From positions 124,001-188,000 of the forward strand of contig NZ_JAUOQT010000005.1 in assembly GCF_030547245.1 (NCBI RefSeq): a stretch of 64,000 nucleotides of DNA. The letters are read 5' to 3'. Within the stretch, counting starts at the first letter, position 1. Each line of letters starts with the position of its first letter. Positions 26,463 through 35,493 of this stretch are shown here, in pieces. Under the pieces are notes generated by a model. That model made no database searches. It worked only from the letters and a program-made list of their open reading frames with translations, and was not told the DNA's origin. The DNA comes from Oceanihabitans sp. 2_MG-2023 (GTDB taxonomy: Bacteria; Bacteroidota; Bacteroidia; Flavobacteriales; Flavobacteriaceae). Made by a program: the position numbers and the translations under genes.

Positions 26463-27542
26463 ATGTCCAAAAAAATCCATATACTTTATACCATTCCAAA
26501 TTTTGATACTGCAGGAAGTGGTAAAGTGGTTTACGATTTGGCCAATCATTTAGATAAAAAACGTTTTAAAGTTTCTATAGCATGTAATAATAATGGAGGG
26601 CTTTTTTTTAAAGAAGTGGAAGCTTTAGACTTACCAATTCATATTATCTTATTAACCAAACCTATAAGACCATATTATACATTAATTAGTCGCTTAAAAC
26701 CGTTTAGAAAATTTTTAAAGAAAGAAAAAATAGACCTAGTGCATTCTTGGAACTATACTAGTGATTGGACAGAGCCTTTAGCGTGTAAATTAGTAGGAGT
26801 CCCTTTTATATATACTAAAAAGGCAATGAGTTGGGGAAATAAGCACTGGAAAATTAGAAGTTATTTGAGTGCTTTTATTATTACTGTTAATACCCAAATG
26901 CAAGCTTTTTTTCCTAATAAAAAACAACAAGCGCTTATTCCTTTTGGCTTAGATACTTCTTATTACCATTTAGAAAAATTTAATGTTACCAAAAACACTT
27001 CCGTTTTTAAAATAATTACAGTTGCAAATTTGGTTGCCGTAAAAAATATTGAATTACTGCTTGAAGCAATGTATACCATTAAATATTTACCAATTCATTT
27101 AGATATTGTTGGAGATATGCAAAATGAGTATGTAAATAAACTGCAACATATTGTAAATGAATTGCAATTAGAAACACAGGTTTCTTTTTTAGGAAAGCAT
27201 TTAGATGTAAGACCTTTATTAGCACAAGCAGATGTATATGTAATACCAAGTAAAAAAGAAGGTATGCCTATGGCATTAGTGGAAGCAATGGCAATGCAAT
27301 TACCAGTTTTAGGGGCTAATATTCCTGGTATTTCCTATGTACTTCAAGAGTTTCCAGATTTATTATTTCCTTTATCTGATGCTACTCTTTTAGCAACTAA
27401 AATAGAATCGATATATAATTTACCAATACAACAACAACAAAAATTAGGATTACGTTTACGTAATTACTGTGTAAAACATTTTTCGATGGCCGCTTTTATT
27501 AAGCAACACGAAGACTTATATTTGAAAATCGTAAAGCAGTAA
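26463..27542 (+). CDS. Glycosyltransferase family 4
   Basis: A 359-residue GT-B enzyme. N-terminal IHILYTIPNFDTAGSGKVVYDL with a glycine-rich loop; donor motif KKEGMPMALVEAMAM (E-x7-E) near residue 265 followed by LPVLGANIPG. Clearly a retaining glycosyltransferase of the GT4 group. Six bases separate it from the asparagine-synthase-like gene. Confidence 0.85.
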   Translation: MSKKIHILYTIPNFDTAGSGKVVYDLANHLDKKRFKVSIACNNNGGLFFKEVEALDLPIHIILLTKPIRPYYTLISRLKPFRKFLKKEKIDLVHSWNYTSDWTEPLACKLVGVPFIYTKKAMSWGNKHWKIRSYLSAFIITVNTQMQAFFPNKKQQALIPFGLDTSYYHLEKFNVTKNTSVFKIITVANLVAVKNIELLLEAMYTIKYLPIHLDIVGDMQNEYVNKLQHIVNELQLETQVSFLGKHLDVRPLLAQADVYVIPSKKEGMPMALVEAMAMQLPVLGANIPGISYVLQEFPDLLFPLSDATLLATKIESIYNLPIQQQQKLGLRLRNYCVKHFSMAAFIKQHEDLYLKIVKQ

Positions 27543-27548
27543 ATATAA

Positions 27549-28949
27549 ATGAAAATTACTACAGGTATTATTCCAATACAACAGCAGTTTGTAGGTACGC
27601 CTCAAGAATTAGACTATGAGGCTATTTGTGTATTTGTAGCAACTGGTTTTTTTTTAGATACAGATACCTACTATAAAGGGCTAAAAGTTTTAAAACCAGG
27701 AAGAAATTATTTGTTAGATGACGAAAAAACCAAAATACTTTCTGAAAAAGCCTATTTTAAATGGCATTACACTCCTAAAGAGCGTCCTTTAAAACAGATA
27801 GTAGCAGAATTTGCAGAAATTTTTGAAACTGTAATTAAAGAACAAACTGCAGGTAAAAAAGTTATTTTACCACTTTCGGGAGGATTAGATAGCAGAACTC
27901 AAGCTGTAGCTTTACAGCATTTAAATATTCCTGTACAATCTTATAGCTATGCTTTTACTGGCGGTCATGATGAAACAAAATATAGTAAGCGTATTGCCGA
28001 AGTTTGTGGTTTTTCATTTCAAGATTTTAAAGTTCCTAACGGCTATTTGTGGAATGTTATAGATGCTTTAGCTGAAATAAATAATTGTTATTCCGAGTTT
28101 ACGCATCCACGTCAAATGGCATTTAAAGAAGATTATGCTGCAATGGGAGATGTTTTTTCTTTAGGACATTGGGGAGATGTGCTTTTTGATGATATGGCAG
28201 TCCACGATAATATGAACACAGAAGAACAAGTAAGTGTTTTGTTAAAAAAGATAGTAAAAAAAGACGGATTACTTTTAGCCGAAAGTATATGGGAATCACA
28301 AGGCTTTGCAGGAGATTTTATTACTTATTTTAAACAACGTATTACCAATTTATTAGTGGCTATAAATATTCCAAATAGTGCAAATGCGCAAATTAGGGCA
28401 TTTAAAAGTTTGTATTGGGCACCTCGTTGGACAAGTGTGAATCTATCTGTTTTTCAATCTGAAAGACCAATAACACTTCCGTATTACGATGCACGTATTT
28501 GTAACTTCATTTGTAGTGTGCCTGAAAAATTTTTAGCAGGAAGACAAATTCAAATAGAATATATTAAACTTCGTTTACCAGCTTTAGCAAAAATAACTTG
28601 GCAAGCAAAACGTCCTTTTAATTTATATAATTACCAGTATAATAAAACCCCTTGGAATCTCCCATATCGAGTAATCAATAAATTACAACGTATAACCGCA
28701 GCTACACCTTATGTACAACGTAATTGGGAATTACAGTTTATTGGTATGCAAAATGATAAAGCATTACAAGGTTGGTTGTTTCAGGATTTTAAAGGAGAAG
28801 AATTTGTTAATCTAGATATTAGAAAACAATTTTATACATTGTTTAAAGAAACTGATGGGGTTTTTTATGCACATTCTGTAAGTATGTTATTAACGCTTGC
28901 TTTGTTTTTTAAACAGATACAACCAGTGCAAATACAACAAAAAGACTGA
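27549..28949 (+). CDS. Asparagine-synthase-like protein lacking the catalytic glutaminase Cys
   Basis: A 466-residue protein with an intact ATP PP-loop (LSGGLDSRT, SGGLDS at 110-115) and a synthase-type C-terminal half (LGHWGDVLFDD, LPYYDARI). The N-terminus is short, about 100 residues instead of about 200, and lacks the Met-Cys start of the glutaminase domain; KVLKPGRNYLL is the remnant of its last strands. It may use ammonia, or ammonia passed from another protein, or activate a carboxylate with ATP for another reaction such as amide-bond formation with an amine. It is the second asparagine-synthase homologue in the locus, 2.1 kb after the first. Confidence 0.75.
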   Translation: MKITTGIIPIQQQFVGTPQELDYEAICVFVATGFFLDTDTYYKGLKVLKPGRNYLLDDEKTKILSEKAYFKWHYTPKERPLKQIVAEFAEIFETVIKEQTAGKKVILPLSGGLDSRTQAVALQHLNIPVQSYSYAFTGGHDETKYSKRIAEVCGFSFQDFKVPNGYLWNVIDALAEINNCYSEFTHPRQMAFKEDYAAMGDVFSLGHWGDVLFDDMAVHDNMNTEEQVSVLLKKIVKKDGLLLAESIWESQGFAGDFITYFKQRITNLLVAINIPNSANAQIRAFKSLYWAPRWTSVNLSVFQSERPITLPYYDARICNFICSVPEKFLAGRQIQIEYIKLRLPALAKITWQAKRPFNLYNYQYNKTPWNLPYRVINKLQRITAATPYVQRNWELQFIGMQNDKALQGWLFQDFKGEEFVNLDIRKQFYTLFKETDGVFYAHSVSMLLTLALFFKQIQPVQIQQKD

Positions 28950-28955
28950 AAACAC

Positions 28956-28984
28956 CTTGTAGCTCTAAAAGATTATTAACTTTA
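28956..28984 (+). promoter_or_regulatory. Weak promoter candidate before GT4 gene
   Basis: CTTG at 28956-28959 and TAACTTTA at 28977-28984, spacing 17 bases, one mismatch in the -7 box. The following TTG start is 23 bases away. Could drive an internal transcript. Confidence 0.3.
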
Positions 28985-29007
28985 GATTTTAAACCAATTT
29001 TATTTTT

Positions 29008-30186
29008 TTGAAAAAAGCATTAAAAATAGCTGTGTATTCTGGAGATATCCCATCTACCACTTTTATAGAAAGGCTAATTAATGGTTTATCTAATGAGGTT
29101 TGTGAAATTTACCTTTTTGGTTTCCGAAAACGAAAAGTGTCTTATAATAAAAACGTATCTGTTTTTGCATATCGTAATACTAGAATAAGGAAAGCCATTT
29201 TTCTTTTAAAATACAGTTTTTTGTTATTCTTTTTTAAATCTAAGGAAAAACAAAAACTAGATCTAATTCTAAAAAAACAATCTAAAAATCTGCTTCTAGA
29301 TAAAGTAAAAAGCTATCCAGTGTTATGGCATAAACCAGATGTTTTTCATTTACAATGGGCAAAAGGACTGGCAGATTGGGTTTGGGTTAAAGAGTTTGAC
29401 ATAAAACTAATATTAAGCTTACGAGGTGCACATATTAATTATTCGCCAATTGCCGATACAGCTTTAGCAGCAATGTATCGTGAAAATTTTCCCAAAGTAA
29501 ATGCTTTTCATGCCGTCTCTAAAGCTATAGGATTAGAAGCTGAAAAATATGGAGCAGCTAAAGAAAAAATACAAGTAGTCTATAGCGGATTGCCAGAAGT
29601 TACTGTAGCTATTAAAAATAAAAAACCAAACGCAGTCTTTCAAATTATTTCAGTAGGAAGAGCGCATTGGAAAAAAGGATATACCTATGCTTTAGATGCT
29701 TGTAAAATACTAAAAGATAATAATGTAAAGTTTCATTATACTATAATTGGAGGGGCCAAGGATGTAGAATACGCATATCAATTGCACGATCTCGACCTAC
29801 TAGACGTTGTCACTTTATTGGATAATGTAACCTATCCCAAAGTACAAAGCTTAATGCAAGATTCGGATTTGCTTTTATTACCAAGTGTAGAAGAAGGTAT
29901 CGCAAATGTAGTTTTAGAAGCAATGCAGCATAAAACCTTAGTACTAACCACTAACTGTGGAGGTATGGACGAAGTAATTGTAGATGGCGTAAACGGTTTT
30001 ATAGTACCTATTCGTGATTCCGAAGCAATTGCAAAAAAAATACAAGAGATACAAACTATAGACGAAGCGGAAAGAGAAGCCATTTGTAATAAAGCATTAG
30101 CTCATCTTGAAGAAAAACACCAAGAACAAAAAATGGTAAGCAGTATGCTAGCCTTATACCAAAGGATACAAAATAATGAAGCATAA
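29008..30186 (+). CDS. Glycosyltransferase family 4 (tandem copy 1)
   Basis: A 392-residue GT-B enzyme. LKIAVYSGDIPSTTFIERLI at the start; ISVGRAHWKKGYTYALDA in the linker region; VEEGIANVVLEAM for the E-x7-E donor site; NCGGMDEVI after it. Starts with TTG. It overlaps the next GT4 by 11 bases and shares with it the HWKKG and FHYTIIG segments, so the two likely arose by duplication. Confidence 0.83.
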   Translation: MKKALKIAVYSGDIPSTTFIERLINGLSNEVCEIYLFGFRKRKVSYNKNVSVFAYRNTRIRKAIFLLKYSFLLFFFKSKEKQKLDLILKKQSKNLLLDKVKSYPVLWHKPDVFHLQWAKGLADWVWVKEFDIKLILSLRGAHINYSPIADTALAAMYRENFPKVNAFHAVSKAIGLEAEKYGAAKEKIQVVYSGLPEVTVAIKNKKPNAVFQIISVGRAHWKKGYTYALDACKILKDNNVKFHYTIIGGAKDVEYAYQLHDLDLLDVVTLLDNVTYPKVQSLMQDSDLLLLPSVEEGIANVVLEAMQHKTLVLTTNCGGMDEVIVDGVNGFIVPIRDSEAIAKKIQEIQTIDEAEREAICNKALAHLEEKHQEQKMVSSMLALYQRIQNNEA

Positions 30187-31372
30187 AACAGAAAGCTTAA
30201 CCATTGGTATTGTATTATCTACAGTGCCTAAATATTCGGAAACCTTTTTTAGAAATAAGATAAAAGGGTTGCAAGATCGTGGTTTTCGTGTCATTCTGTT
30301 TGTAGATTATGTACATGTAGATGATGCAGATTTTTCATGTAAAGTAGTTACTGGAAATAATTTTAATGGAAGCATTTTTAAAACAGTATGGTATAGTATT
30401 TTGGCCTTAATAACTGCGTTTTGTATGCATCCAAAGAGAAGTTTTACTTTATATGCATTAAATAAAAAAGACGGAATGTCTTTAAAAAAAAATATTAGAA
30501 GCGTTATACTTAATCAGTTCTTACTTAAAGAACAAATAGATTGGTTGCATTTTGGGTTTGGTATGTTGGCTGTAACGAGAGAAAATGTAGCAGCAGCCAT
30601 GCGAGCAAAAATGGCAGTAAGTTTTAGAGGCTATGATTTGTATTTATCCCCTTTAAAGCATCCAGGTTGTTATGATGTGTTGTTTACTAAAGAAGTGCAA
30701 TATCATGTGTTGTCGCAAGAAATGAAACAAGCATTAGAAAGTCTAAAAATCCCATCCAATAAAATACAAGTAATTACACCAGCAATCGATACGCAATTTT
30801 TTAAATCAAATAGTCAGATTCAAAAACAGGACTGTATTCAATTTGCAACTGTTGCTCGTTTACACTGGAAAAAAGGACTAGAATATACCTTAGAAGCTTT
30901 AGCGCTTTTAAAAAAAGAAGGACTAAACTTTCATTACACCATTATTGGTGCGGGAAGTGAAAAGGAAAGACTTGTTTTTGCAGCTCATCAATTAGGAATT
31001 CTTGAAACGCTTAGCTTTACTGGTAAAATGCCACAAACGGAAGTGAAAAAACAATTAGAAAAAGCAAGCATATACATACAGTATAGTATTCAGGAAGGAT
31101 TTTGTAATGCGGTTTTAGAAGCACAAGCTCTAGGATTACTATGTGTGGTTTCTAATGCCGAAGGATTGGCCGAAAATGTTCTAGATGGTACAACAGGATG
31201 GGTAGTGCCAAAACGGAAGCCAGAGTTATTAGCTAGTAAATTGAAAAGTGTTATTAAGCTTGATGATATAGAAAAAACAACCATAAAAGAAAATGCTATT
31301 GCTAGAGTAAATAAGGAATTTGGATTAAAAAAACAACAGGAAGAATTTGTAGCTTTTTATACTTCGAACTAA
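30176..31372 (+). CDS. Glycosyltransferase family 4 (tandem copy 2)
   Basis: A 398-residue GT-B enzyme with a WcaL-like start (LTIGIVLSTVPKYSETFFRNKI), VARLHWKKGLEYTLEAL, FHYTIIGAGSEKERL and the donor motif IQEGFCNAVLEAQ (E-x7-E). Similar to the preceding gene in its C-terminal half but closer to the GT4 at 19686 in its N-terminus, so the acceptor domains differ. The 103 bases after it hold no hairpin terminator. Confidence 0.83.
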   Translation: MKHKTESLTIGIVLSTVPKYSETFFRNKIKGLQDRGFRVILFVDYVHVDDADFSCKVVTGNNFNGSIFKTVWYSILALITAFCMHPKRSFTLYALNKKDGMSLKKNIRSVILNQFLLKEQIDWLHFGFGMLAVTRENVAAAMRAKMAVSFRGYDLYLSPLKHPGCYDVLFTKEVQYHVLSQEMKQALESLKIPSNKIQVITPAIDTQFFKSNSQIQKQDCIQFATVARLHWKKGLEYTLEALALLKKEGLNFHYTIIGAGSEKERLVFAAHQLGILETLSFTGKMPQTEVKKQLEKASIYIQYSIQEGFCNAVLEAQALGLLCVVSNAEGLAENVLDGTTGWVVPKRKPELLASKLKSVIKLDDIEKTTIKENAIARVNKEFGLKKQQEEFVAFYTSN

Positions 31373-31475
31373 CAAACAAAAGCTTTATTTATTAGTGTAA
31401 AGATTATGGTTTTTTAATACATAATATCTATTATTGTAAAACAATTAAAATTAAAACACACTATCTTACAAAATT

Positions 31476-32213
31476 ATGACGCAATATGAATTTATGCGAT
31501 GGTTTACTTTTTCTATAATGCCTACGCATTTAGTAACGGTACGTAATAATTTAAAACAATTAGTAAAGCAACTTAAACCAGGTGTAAATACTCCTTCCGT
31601 TTTAGATGTTGGCGGACGTAAATCTCCATACACTATAAACTTGCCTGTAGCAATTACTTTGCTAGATGTACCTCAAGAAGAAGGAACTCGGGAAGCGCTT
31701 AATTTAGGATTTACGAAAGATATTTTAACCACGATACAAAAAAAACGTAGTAATATTAAAGATGTTATTATTGAAGATATGACAGCGTCTACTTTACCAG
31801 ATGCATCTTATGATGCAGTAACTTGCATTGAAGTTATAGAACATGTAGAGGCGGATGACATTTTTGTAAAAAACATAGCCAAAGTTATAAAGACAGGAGG
31901 TTGGGCATATTTTACCACACCAAATGGCGATTATATTAAAAATGAAGGCCCTAATAAAAATCCAGATCATGTTAGACATTACAAAAGATTGGAGCTACAA
32001 ACACTTTTAGAAAAATATTTTGATAAAGTAGATGTGCATTATGGTGTAAAAACCGGTAAATATAGAGTGCAAGGCTTAAAAAGTTATAGTTTAAAAAGAC
32101 CAATACAAACCATGCGATCTATTTTTTCTAATATAATTAATAGGTTGCAATCTAAAGGAGTAAAAAACACTTCGGAAGAAACAGCACATTTAATTGCTAT
32201 TGGGTATAAATAA
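31476..32213 (+). CDS. SAM-dependent methyltransferase
   Basis: A 245-residue class I methyltransferase. Motif I is SVLDVGGRKSPY (41-52), the post-motif region has DAVTCIEVIEHVEADD, and WAYFTTPNGDY corresponds to motif III, close to the Methyltransf_11/23 groups found among glycan biosynthesis genes. It may methylate a sugar of the chain or act at its end. The ATG follows an AT-rich gap; TATCTTAC at about 14 bases upstream only partly fits a -7 box. Confidence 0.75.
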   Translation: MTQYEFMRWFTFSIMPTHLVTVRNNLKQLVKQLKPGVNTPSVLDVGGRKSPYTINLPVAITLLDVPQEEGTREALNLGFTKDILTTIQKKRSNIKDVIIEDMTASTLPDASYDAVTCIEVIEHVEADDIFVKNIAKVIKTGGWAYFTTPNGDYIKNEGPNKNPDHVRHYKRLELQTLLEKYFDKVDVHYGVKTGKYRVQGLKSYSLKRPIQTMRSIFSNIINRLQSKGVKNTSEETAHLIAIGYK

Positions 32214-32241
32214 TTTATGATAAAGAATAAATTCTAAAGAA

Positions 32242-33096
32242 ATGTTAAGAAAACATCTGAGTAATATATATGGATTTGTAAGGAATAAGTTTTTAGATAT
32301 TAGGGATGGTTTAGATTGTCTTAACGCAAAAGTTCATAATAGAAAAATAGTGTATAGTTTATATGCAAGAGTGAATAATTTTGGAGACCAATTTAATAAA
32401 GACTTGCTAAGATACTTTGAGAGAGAGTTAATATATGTGAAATCAGCAGAAAAAAGCCAGGCCGTTTTTACTGGATCTATTTTAGGTAATTTTCCAGTTG
32501 AATACTCTGGATACATATTAGGAGCAGGATTTTTATTAGAAAGGTACAAAAGATTAAACAATAATTGGAATATTTTAATCCTTAGAGGGCCTTTAAGTGC
32601 TATGCAATGTGGAGAAAAAAATGCTTTATATGCAGACCCAGGAATTTTGGCATCCAATATATATAAAGAGAATGTAGCGAAACGTTATGACCTTGGTATA
32701 ATCCCTAATGGTAGAGAGAAAGACATCGTTTTAAACTTGAAATTTGGTGAAAATGTATTACTGATTAACCCACATCGAAATGCTAAAGAGGTTATAAAAG
32801 ATATAAAATCTTGTAAGTGTATCGCATCATCATCTTTGCATGGTTTAATTTTTGCAGATTCTTTTAGAATACCAAATATACACCTTTACTTTAGTGATAA
32901 AGTACTTGGAGGATATCATAAATTTATAGATTATTACTTGGGGATGGATACTGAACATCAAGTGGTTAAGTATAATCCGGTTATGTCATCAAAAGATATA
33001 ATTGGTCATTGTAAATTACATTATACTCAAGAGTACCTTAGTAATAAACAGAAGGAAGTTATTCAAGTTTATAATCGTATTTTAGAAAAAATATAA
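32242..33096 (+). CDS. Polysaccharide pyruvyltransferase family protein
   Basis: A 284-residue protein with the family pattern: NNFGDQFNKDLL near residue 46, then LRGPLSA, YADPGILAS, YDLGIIPNG, and the highly conserved CIASSSLHGLIFADSF near residue 195. The enzyme group transfers pyruvate from phosphoenolpyruvate to form a ketal on a sugar, giving the glycan a negative charge. 28 bases after the methyltransferase. Acceptor sugar unknown. Confidence 0.8.
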   Translation: MLRKHLSNIYGFVRNKFLDIRDGLDCLNAKVHNRKIVYSLYARVNNFGDQFNKDLLRYFERELIYVKSAEKSQAVFTGSILGNFPVEYSGYILGAGFLLERYKRLNNNWNILILRGPLSAMQCGEKNALYADPGILASNIYKENVAKRYDLGIIPNGREKDIVLNLKFGENVLLINPHRNAKEVIKDIKSCKCIASSSLHGLIFADSFRIPNIHLYFSDKVLGGYHKFIDYYLGMDTEHQVVKYNPVMSSKDIIGHCKLHYTQEYLSNKQKEVIQVYNRILEKI

Positions 33097-33108
33097 AACT
33101 AAAAGGAA

Positions 33109-33171
33109 ATGATTTTTGTAATATTGGTTTTCATTACAAAGATAACGCTTCTATTATATTTAGTTTTTTAA
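33109..33171 (+). CDS. Possible small hydrophobic peptide, 20 codons
   Basis: ATG at 33109, stop at 33169-33171, in the 132-base gap after the pyruvyltransferase gene. Sequence is almost entirely hydrophobic with one Lys (MIFVILVFITK...), like one membrane helix. Chance ORF is likely; listed because of its composition and position. Confidence 0.15.
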   Translation: MIFVILVFITKITLLLYLVF

Positions 33172-33228
33172 GGAAGAATTTACTGTTTATTGTATAGATA
33201 AAATGTATTAAAAGAAAAAAATAAACGA

Positions 33229-34302
33229 TTGAAAATCCTATTATTTCATACTTATAATCAAGGCTATCTTTCTAGCTTTTTTCACGAGTTATCTGTAAAG
33301 TTAATTCAAGAAGGACATGAAGTGGTAAGTTTTTCATGGAAAGCTTCAGTAAGCGAGCAAATAATAGAAGGTGTAAAAGTAATTGTTAAAAGAAAAGAAG
33401 GATATTTAATTAATTATCGTAACGTCTATAATGTTATTAAAAAAGAAAGGCCAGAGGTTATAGTATCTAATTTTAGTTATGTAAATCCTGCATTATTATT
33501 CGGGAAAATTTTTAAAGTAAAAAAAAATATAGTCTGGTTTCATTCATTGAATAAGCAAATAAATTCTAGTGCAACGAAAATTTTTATTAAGAGACAGTTT
33601 TTAAAGCTAACAGATGCAGTTATAGCTAACTCTTATTTAACAAAAAAAGAACTTAATAAGTTGTATCATGTACCTGAATACAAAATTCAAGCAATACCAT
33701 TTTGGACGACTATTTCTGAACAAAAAAAACAACCCTCTAGTATTTCTTTTTTTAAGGATGAAAATGTAATTAATATTGGTTGTCCTGGTAGAATAGCAAT
33801 AGATAAAAACCAAAAGGTAATTCTTGAAGCGCTTTCTACACTAAAGCATACCTATAATAAATTTCATCTATACTTCGCAGGAGTAGGAGAAGGGCTTTCT
33901 GATCTAGAAAAACAAGTTGAAATATTAAATCTAACCAACGAAGTTACTTTTTTAAAACACTTATCAGCAAACGATATGTTACATTTTTATAAGTCACAAG
34001 ACGTCGTTGTTTTACCAAGTTTACATGAAGCTTTTGGCTTGGTTTTTATCGAAGCTATTTCTTTAGGAACTCCAGTTATTGTTTCATCTCAATTTGGAGC
34101 ATTATCTTTTGTAAATGATAATAATAAAATGTTTTCTAAGTTTGTTTTTAACCCGAATTCAGAAAAAGATCTTCAAGAAAAATTAAAACCATTTCTAGAA
34201 AAAAAAGGCTTAACTAAAGCCTTTTATAAAGCGCTTTATCAAGATAATTTTAATAAAGATTTGATTTTTAAAAAATTTCTAGAAAGCATTCAAATATCAT
34301 AA
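33229..34302 (+). CDS. Glycosyltransferase family 4 (tandem copy A)
   Basis: A 357-residue GT-B enzyme starting at TTG: MKILLFHTYNQGYLSSFFHEL, IVSNFSYVNPALLFGKIF, IGCPGRIAIDKNQ and the donor site LHEAFGLVFIEAISLGTPVI. The following protein repeats all of these with small changes, so this is a tandem duplication. Both probably use a similar donor. Not obviously related to the 29008/30176 pair in the acceptor half. Confidence 0.85.
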   Translation: MKILLFHTYNQGYLSSFFHELSVKLIQEGHEVVSFSWKASVSEQIIEGVKVIVKRKEGYLINYRNVYNVIKKERPEVIVSNFSYVNPALLFGKIFKVKKNIVWFHSLNKQINSSATKIFIKRQFLKLTDAVIANSYLTKKELNKLYHVPEYKIQAIPFWTTISEQKKQPSSISFFKDENVINIGCPGRIAIDKNQKVILEALSTLKHTYNKFHLYFAGVGEGLSDLEKQVEILNLTNEVTFLKHLSANDMLHFYKSQDVVVLPSLHEAFGLVFIEAISLGTPVIVSSQFGALSFVNDNNKMFSKFVFNPNSEKDLQEKLKPFLEKKGLTKAFYKALYQDNFNKDLIFKKFLESIQIS

Positions 34303-34306
34303 AAAA

Positions 34307-34390
34307 ATGAGTTTATACAATAAGTTTGGTGTTTTTCTACTATGTACATTTAATAACACGAATACCTATTTAAACCCTCTAAATATTTAA
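34307..34390 (+). CDS. Possible small ORF between the tandem glycosyltransferases, 27 codons
   Basis: ATG at 34307, stop ending at 34390, one base before the TTG start of the next gene. No family recognised (MSLYNKFGVF...). Could couple translation to the TTG start, or be chance. Confidence 0.18.
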   Translation: MSLYNKFGVFLLCTFNNTNTYLNPLNI

Positions 34391-34391
34391 T

Positions 34392-35474
34392 TTGAAAATT
34401 TTAATTCTATATACTTATAACCAAGGCTTGCTTTCTAATTTTTTTCAAGAACTTTCTGAAAAACTATACCATGATGGTTACGAGGTGATTAATTTTTATT
34501 TAAAGCATCGGGAAGATTACTTTCTTCAAAACGGTGTTCGTATTTATGGAGAAAAAAAACGCGGGTATTTTAAAAATTACTATCGCATTTATACGTTTAT
34601 TAAAAAGGAGAAACCAGATGTTGTAATTTCTAACTTTAGCTATATTAATCCCGCTGTTTTAGCAGGACGCTTATTAGGTGTGAAATCTAATATTGCATGG
34701 TTTCATACTGCTTATGGGCATACAAAACCTAGTTTCATTAAAGTATATAATAAAACCTTGTACTTAAACATGGCTAATTTAGTACTAGCTAATTCTAAAA
34801 ACCTGCAAAAGGAAATGCATACGGTTTATAAAGTGCCTAGAAATCGTACAAAACGTGTTCCTTTTTGGACTAATATCACTAATTATGAGCCTTGTACTAA
34901 GACGTTAAATAATTTACAAAAAACAGGAGCTTTTAAAATTGGCTGTCCTGGACGTTTAGTTTCAGATAAAAACCACCAAATAGTTATAGAAGCGGTAAAT
35001 GCCTTAAAAACAAATAAACCTATAGAATTGTTTATTGCAGGAAATGGAGCTTATAAACAGGATTTAGAAACTTTGGTAGAAGACTTAAATTTAAAAAACC
35101 AAGTTATATTTTTAGGTAATTTATCGCTAACAGAAATGGTTGCCTTTTATAAAAGTATGGATGTTGTAGTACTACCCAGTTATCATGAAGCTTTTGGATT
35201 GGTATTTATTGAAGCTATTGCTTTGGGTACACCTGTTATTGTTTCTTCTAAATTTGGTGCTTTAGACTTTATTGATACCCAAGAATTTTTATTAGAAACC
35301 TTTACGTTTAATCCAAATTCCGTCTCCGAATTAATTAATCATTTACAAAGCTATATTAATAAGAATGGTATGCCTAGTAATTATTTTAAAGATTTATACA
35401 CGAAAACTTTTGATAAAGAGTTAATTTACCAAACCATAAAAGACATTGTTACAAATCCAAAAACTTTAAATTAA
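34392..35474 (+). CDS. Glycosyltransferase family 4 (tandem copy B)
   Basis: A 360-residue GT-B enzyme, TTG start. MKILILYTYNQGLLSNFFQEL, VISNFSYINPAVLAGRLL, IGCPGRLVSDKNHQ and YHEAFGLVFIEAIALGTPVI match copy A almost motif for motif. Specificity unknown. 19 bases from the next gene. Confidence 0.85.
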   Translation: MKILILYTYNQGLLSNFFQELSEKLYHDGYEVINFYLKHREDYFLQNGVRIYGEKKRGYFKNYYRIYTFIKKEKPDVVISNFSYINPAVLAGRLLGVKSNIAWFHTAYGHTKPSFIKVYNKTLYLNMANLVLANSKNLQKEMHTVYKVPRNRTKRVPFWTNITNYEPCTKTLNNLQKTGAFKIGCPGRLVSDKNHQIVIEAVNALKTNKPIELFIAGNGAYKQDLETLVEDLNLKNQVIFLGNLSLTEMVAFYKSMDVVVLPSYHEAFGLVFIEAIALGTPVIVSSKFGALDFIDTQEFLLETFTFNPNSVSELINHLQSYINKNGMPSNYFKDLYTKTFDKELIYQTIKDIVTNPKTLN

Positions 35475-35493
35475 AATACTTTTATTCGTTTAT

